Assembly (NCBI GenBank): GCA_002323775.1
Contig: DCPV01000029.1
Location: 10,222 to 26,683 of the forward strand
Direction: 5' to 3'
Length of the DNA: 16,462 nt
From: Firmicutes bacterium UBA1535
GTDB taxonomy: Bacteria; Bacillota; Clostridia; Tissierellales; Sedimentibacteraceae
The position numbers were made by a program, and so were the translations under genes. Shown in pieces: positions 15,022 through 16,462 of this stretch. The notes beneath the pieces were generated by a model. It did not search any database. It was given only the letters and a program-made list of their open reading frames with translations, and was not told the DNA's origin. Position 1 is the first letter of the stretch. Each line of letters begins with the position of its first letter.

Positions 15022-15918
15022 ATGAGGGATGAAAAAATTATTTATAAAAAAACTTTTAAATTACCTAGTTTTTTAAGAAAGCTATTAATTTTATTATTTG
15101 TTATATCATCAATTATATTAATTATTGATGTAAGGACAAGACTTACTAAGCCTCTTGCACATGTAAAGCCCGACTATGAAAAGATATCAATTGTTAATTT
15201 GTTAAATAAAAACGAACTTTCAAATGATGATTATAAAGAGATTTTTTATCAGACTGGATTGGGAGTCAGCGCTATAGATAGTTTATTAGCTGATAAAACA
15301 AATGGTAAAGATAAGATACTCAAATTTCAAGAAAACTTTTTTAAGGATATCAGTATTTTTTATCAAAAAATTACACCTATAACCTATCAAGAAAGTGTGT
15401 TAGACGATAACGGAAATATTGTTTTTGGGACAGAGCTTGCTCCGTATGAAAATGGATATATTTTAGTTACAAGAGCCACATATTCCGGTGGCTGGAGACA
15501 TGGACACGCTGCAATAATTACTGACTCAATATATGGAGACGTATTGGAAGCAGCAGTGTTAGGTGAGGATTCTCAAATTGCAAACATTGATAGCTGGAGA
15601 TATTATCCTAATTTTATGCTTTTAAAATTAAAAAATGTGGAACAGTCAAAGCTTGATGAGATAGCTGAATTTGCAGTAAAATCACTTTATAAAGTACCAT
15701 ATAAATTGACTGTTGGAATTTTTAGCTCAAAATATAAGGATGGATTTGACCCTACGGGAACTCACTGTTCACATTTGGTATGGTATCCGTTTAAAAAATT
15801 CGGATACGATTTAGATTCTAATGGAGGTATTCTCATAACACCTCAGGATATTGCAAACAGCCCTTATCTTGAAGTAGTTCAGATTTATGGTTTTAATCCT
15901 AAGGAGTTGTGGAAATGA
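15022..15918 (+). CDS. Membrane-anchored papain-like cysteine hydrolase (YiiX/NlpC-P60 superfamily)
   Basis: This is a 298-residue protein with a basic N-terminus, one membrane helix (KLLILLFVISSIILIIDV, about 20-37) and an extracellular domain. The domain resembles YiiX/YebB-type permuted NlpC/P60 (papain-like) enzymes. ENGYILVTRATYSGGWRHGHAAIIT (143-167) carries a conserved histidine, probably H162. VLEAAVLG follows, and THCSHLVWYPF (247-257) supplies the likely nucleophile C249. Such enzymes cleave amide or ester bonds; a cell-wall peptide or lipid-linked substrate would fit its location, but the substrate is unknown. The start is ATG at 15022, with GGAGTGA upstream (15010-15016); a GTG at 15013 would overlap that site. 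It is divergent from the EAL gene and convergent with yajC. The family call rests on motif order and is moderately secure. Confidence 0.72.
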   Translation: MRDEKIIYKKTFKLPSFLRKLLILLFVISSIILIIDVRTRLTKPLAHVKPDYEKISIVNLLNKNELSNDDYKEIFYQTGLGVSAIDSLLADKTNGKDKILKFQENFFKDISIFYQKITPITYQESVLDDNGNIVFGTELAPYENGYILVTRATYSGGWRHGHAAIITDSIYGDVLEAAVLGEDSQIANIDSWRYYPNFMLLKLKNVEQSKLDEIAEFAVKSLYKVPYKLTVGIFSSKYKDGFDPTGTHCSHLVWYPFKKFGYDLDSNGGILITPQDIANSPYLEVVQIYGFNPKELWK

Positions 15919-15956
15919 ATAATACAGGAGATGTTTCAACTGTTCTTGACAAATAA
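15915..15956 (+). CDS. Possible 13-codon ORF overlapping the hydrolase stop; tail mirrors yajC
   Basis: ATG at 15915 overlaps the hydrolase TGA (ATGA) and opens MNNTGDVSTVLDK. AAGGAG (15901-15906) is eight bases upstream. Its tail (GTTTCAAC ... GACAAATAA) matches, in the same frame, the end of yajC on the other strand (EVSTEINEEDK, then TAA). The frame may therefore be a by-product of an inverted duplication of the yajC end rather than a gene. No function is claimed. Confidence 0.25.
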   Translation: MNNTGDVSTVLDK

Positions 15957-15990
15957 AAAACAGGAGATTTCTCCTGTATTTTTATTTGTC
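15948..15990. terminator. Shared bidirectional terminator with very long arms
   Basis: The core stem is ACAGGAG (15960-15966) and CTCCTGT (15971-15977) with loop ATTT. On the plus strand it is followed by ATTTTTATTT, on the minus strand by TTTTTTATTT, so it can stop both the hydrolase and yajC transcripts. The pairing extends outward to arms of 19 nt (15948-15966) and 20 nt (15971-15990), complementary except for one extra base. The last codons and stop of yajC lie in the right arm. Confidence 0.88.
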
Positions 15991-16365
15991 TTCTTCGTTA
16001 ATTTCTGTTGAAACTTCTTCTTCAATAAGCTCATTGTTAAGCTTTACTTCTTTACCTTTTTTCTCAACACTGCCTATAGCCCATTTAGCCATAGTCATTC
16101 TTTGTTTTCCGTGATTTAGTTCTAAAACCATAGTGTCATCACCAATTTTAACGATTTTACCATGGATTCCTCCTATAGTGATGATATCATCACCAACTGT
16201 TGCACTGTCTCTCATTTGCTTAACCTCTTTGTCTTTTTTCTTTTGAGGTTTGATAATTACAAAGTAGAAAACGGCAAACATAACAACAAGCATTATAATG
16301 CCTGTATATGGAGATGCTCCAGCTGCTGGAGCTGCTGCTAAACCAAATAAATTTAAGTTGTACAT
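15982..16365 (-). CDS. yajC: Preprotein translocase subunit YajC
   Basis: YajC is a small membrane partner of SecDF that associates with the SecYEG channel. The 127-residue protein has a short Ala-rich N-terminus, one membrane helix (TGIIMLVVMFAVFYFVII, 21-38), the family motif KPQKKKDKEVKQMRDS (39-54) and the soluble fold VGDDIITIGGIHGKIVKIGDDTMVLEL. The acidic C-terminal tail (EEEVSTEINEEDK) is somewhat longer than in short homologues. The ATG at 16363-16365 has AGGAGG (16375-16380) upstream. Its stop codon is part of the bidirectional terminator. In many bacteria tgt precedes yajC and secDF follows. Here secDF does not follow, since the next gene is convergent. What lies upstream is outside the window. 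Confidence 0.95.
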   Translation of the reverse strand: MYNLNLFGLAAAPAAGASPYTGIIMLVVMFAVFYFVIIKPQKKKDKEVKQMRDSATVGDDIITIGGIHGKIVKIGDDTMVLELNHGKQRMTMAKWAIGSVEKKGKEVKLNNELIEEEVSTEINEEDK

Positions 16366-16394
16366 AATATTTTTCCTCCTCTTGTTTGTAGTGT

Positions 16395-16411
16395 GCTAAT
16401 CTTTGATTAGC
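16395..16411 (-). promoter_or_regulatory. Perfect hairpin upstream of yajC
   Basis: GCTAATC (16395-16401), loop TTT and GATTAGC (16405-16411) form a perfect 7-bp stem. A TATAAT on the minus strand (16412-16417) directly abuts it, with only a poor -35 (TTAGTG). The hairpin would thus lie at the transcription start as an operator or 5'-end stabiliser. If transcription comes from further upstream, it may instead be an intergenic processing hairpin. Confidence 0.35.
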
Positions 16412-16448
16412 ATTATATTAATTTTTAAATACTACACTAATTTTGAAC

Positions 16449-16462
16449 AGATCGGAAGAGCG
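16449..16462. other. Illumina TruSeq adapter remnant (not genomic)
   Basis: The last 14 bases, AGATCGGAAGAGCG, match exactly the start of the Illumina TruSeq read-2 adapter as I know it. They are residual sequencing adapter at the contig end, not biology, and should be trimmed before any junction or homology analysis. Confidence 0.95.

Noticed and set aside
15022..16365. Hydrolase plus yajC as a toxin-immunity or defence module
   Set aside because: The genes are convergent and yajC is a housekeeping Sec component. Nothing marks the hydrolase as a secreted toxin; it has a membrane anchor and no partner gene.

Overview
The window reads like part of a chromosome from a low-GC, Gram-positive anaerobe of the Bacillota, most likely the Clostridia or Tissierellia. 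The reasons are very AT-rich DNA, strong GGAGG-type ribosome binding sites, TTG and GTG starts, sigma-A promoters of the TTGNNN-17-TATAAT type, and a typical anaerobe gene set. No tRNA, rRNA, CRISPR array, insertion sequence or phage gene was seen. Both edges look like contig ends. The left edge cuts secA at its Walker A motif. The last 14 bases match the Illumina TruSeq adapter and are not genome.

Layout. (1) 1-3245, minus strand: a three-gene run of a COG2509-type FAD dehydrogenase, an HI0933/BaiN-type flavoprotein and secA, behind an extended -10 promoter and a leader hairpin. (2) 3470-5803: an EamA-type exporter converges on an Lrp/AsnC regulator, which is divergent from a LUD-domain protein. 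A 23-bp imperfect palindrome lies in the Lrp/LUD intergenic region and is a candidate Lrp operator. (3) 5951-7324: a carboxyltransferase subunit of the oxaloacetate decarboxylase/transcarboxylase family, without a biotin domain, closed by a good terminator. (4) 7363-8950: a gene-poor stretch with a broken membrane-protein frame and a small BspA-type leucine-rich-repeat lipoprotein, possibly preceded by a 21-codon ORF. (5) 9071-11327: a GH4 alpha-galactosidase divergent from an AraC-family activator. (6) 11396-14832: galactokinase, 26 nt behind a large degenerate-GGDEF/EAL/PAS protein. (7) 15022-16365: a membrane-anchored papain-like cysteine hydrolase (YiiX type) convergent with yajC across an unusually long quasi-palindrome.

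How the genes may work together. The AraC regulator, alpha-galactosidase and galactokinase fit use of melibiose or raffinose-type galactosides: the GH4 enzyme frees galactose and GalK phosphorylates it. The sugar transporter, galT and galE are not in the window. The co-directional EAL gene suggests cyclic-di-GMP turnover may be co-expressed with galactokinase. SecA and YajC at the two ends both belong to the Sec export machinery but are in separate transcription units here. I found no clearly new defence or mobile system. The most unusual signals are the quasi-palindrome between the cysteine hydrolase and yajC (including a mirrored gene tail), the EAL-galK pairing, and the Lrp/LUD palindromes.
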